Source of the DNA: an uncultured Bacteroidales bacterium
GTDB taxonomy: Bacteria > Bacteroidota > Bacteroidia > Bacteroidales > Paludibacteraceae
Direction of reading: 5' to 3'
Length of the DNA: 7,306 nt
Assembly (NCBI GenBank): GCA_937886455.1
Contig: CALGCU010000225.1
Span: forward strand, 1-7,306
In this document: positions 6,803 through 7,306 of the stretch, piece by piece
Position numbering within the stretch: position 1 is the stretch's first letter
Layout: the number at the start of each line of letters is the position of its first letter
Notes under the pieces: model-generated
What the model was told of the DNA's origin: nothing
Seen by the model: the letters and a program-made list of their open reading frames with translations, nothing else
Databases searched by the model: none
Translations under genes and position numbers: made by a program

Positions 6803-6810
6803 CAAAGGTA
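6803..6810 (-). promoter_or_regulatory. Likely -7 box (TACCTTTG) for the lipoprotein-chromate transporter unit
   Basis: On the minus strand TACCTTTG matches the Bacteroidota TAnnTTTG element and ends 18 bases before the ATG at 6784, a sensible leader length. I find no TTG at the matching -33 distance (around 6830-6832), so the promoter is weaker than the one at 3723-3752, or depends on an activator or another sigma factor. Confidence 0.55.
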
Positions 6811-7178
6811 GTGATTTTTATCTATTAGTATTGATGTGTGTAAAAGTATGTTGTTTTTATGAAAACTAGCAAAGCTTGAAATCATTTCTATAAGACTTGT
6901 GTAACATTGTTTTGCCGGAGGTTTTACCTTTCTTTTAGCTCGCTGAGGTTACCCTCTGCTGTATATTCTTTCTATCTTAATCCTATATAATGGTAACGAT
7001 ATGGTAACGGTGATGATAGGACTTTCTTAGCAAGTTCCTATCTTTGACTGTCGGCTGACCGTCGGGAATGGTAAGTGAGAGGTAGGATGCTCACGCTCGG
7101 CATAAAAAGTAAACTTTTTCTGCTCTCGCTCAATCGCAAATTTGGCATTTCTCTCTCATTCATCTTTGCCTATCTGCC
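6811..7178. other. Intergenic region with GGTAAC repeats and inverted repeats
   Basis: No convincing gene is present. Visible structures are: GTTACC at 6948-6953; a tandem 11-base repeat, ATGGTAACGAT at 6990-7000 and ATGGTAACGGT at 7001-7011 (10 of 11 identical), which could be a protein-binding site one helical turn apart; an imperfect inverted repeat, GATAGGACTT at 7015-7024 against 7032-7042 with one bulged base; and a hairpin at 7100-7123 (AAAAAG, loop TAAA, CTTTTT, plus three outer pairs across one mismatch). A short minus-strand frame (41 codons) across the right half has no protein-like character. The region lies upstream of the lipoprotein gene and could carry its control sites. Confidence 0.45.
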
Positions 7179-7306
7179 AAGATATACTGCACTCGTCGGG
7201 AAAAATATTCAAGCAAGCTTGATATTTCTCGCTCGTTTGTTATATCTTTAAATAAGATAAGCTGCACTCGCTGGTAAAAATATTCAAGCAAGCTTGATAT
7301 TTCTCG
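7179..7306. repeat. Direct repeat of 75-base period running off the right edge
   Basis: The 31 bases at 7201-7231, starting AAAAATATTCAAG, recur without change at 7276-7306. Homology continues leftwards from each copy through CTGCACTCG (7187-7195 and 7262-7270) and AAGATA (7179-7184 and 7254-7259), so each unit is about 53 bases in a 75-base period. The core holds the palindrome CAAGCTTG. A weaker third relative lies at 7136-7157 (17 of 22 bases match 7213-7234). The minus strand is open in one frame from the right edge to a TGA at 7160-7162 (48 codons), which shows the repeat as REISSLLEYF twice, 25 residues apart. No start codon is in view, so I treat it as DNA repeat rather than gene. The window ends on the last base of a copy. 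Confidence 0.75.

Noticed and set aside
6785..6805. TTG start adding seven residues to the lipoprotein
   Set aside because: The TTG overlaps the TACCTTTG promoter box, and the ATG at 6782-6784 gives a normal lipoprotein signal peptide.
7201..7306. CRISPR array: 31-base repeats separated by a 44-base spacer
   Set aside because: Only two exact copies are present, the 'spacer' itself shares CTGCACTCG and AAGATA with the sequence before the first copy, and no cas gene is near. It is a longer degenerate direct repeat.

Overview
The window looks like Bacteroidota chromosome, most likely Bacteroidales and perhaps Prevotella-like. It is AT-rich. One gene start has the Bacteroidota promoter pattern (TTG, 19 bases, TAnnTTTG) and a second has the TAnnTTTG box alone. 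The five recognisable genes have no Shine-Dalgarno sequence that I can see. The gene content also fits: a DUF4369/thioredoxin-fold lipoprotein, a POTRA-less Omp85-type barrel and a short-chain chromate transporter. The genus is an inference.

All six confident protein genes lie on the minus strand, so the window is best read from right to left. 6806-7306 is about 500 bases without a confident gene. It holds a direct repeat of 75-base period that runs off the right edge, a tandem 11-base GGTAAC repeat and two imperfect inverted repeats. Next comes a two-gene unit: a lipoprotein (DUF4369 plus a TlpA-like domain that lacks the redox CxxC) and, 11 bases on, a half-size chromate transporter. A 275-base gap separates these from a CaCA-family cation/calcium antiporter that ends at a strong intrinsic terminator (3794-3830). 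A clear promoter (3723-3752) then drives a TTG-started outer-membrane barrel gene, followed after 21 bases by rsgA, the GTPase for 30S ribosome maturation. After 70 bases comes a 392-residue protein with two zinc-ribbon-like modules and no function I recognise. Left of it are 380 bases holding only two very small, weak ORFs, then a perfect 13-bp hairpin terminator that can work in both directions, and at bases 1-12 what may be the 3' end of a plus-strand tRNA.

The genes share a cell-envelope and transport theme (lipoprotein, two inner-membrane transporters, outer-membrane barrel) with one housekeeping gene, rsgA. I see no transposase, integrase, phage gene, defence system or CRISPR array. The best candidates for something new are the paired zinc-ribbon protein with the tiny ORFs beside it, the thioredoxin-fold lipoprotein without cysteines coupled to a lone chromate-transporter half, and the right-edge repeat array. 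None of these can be called a new system from sequence alone.
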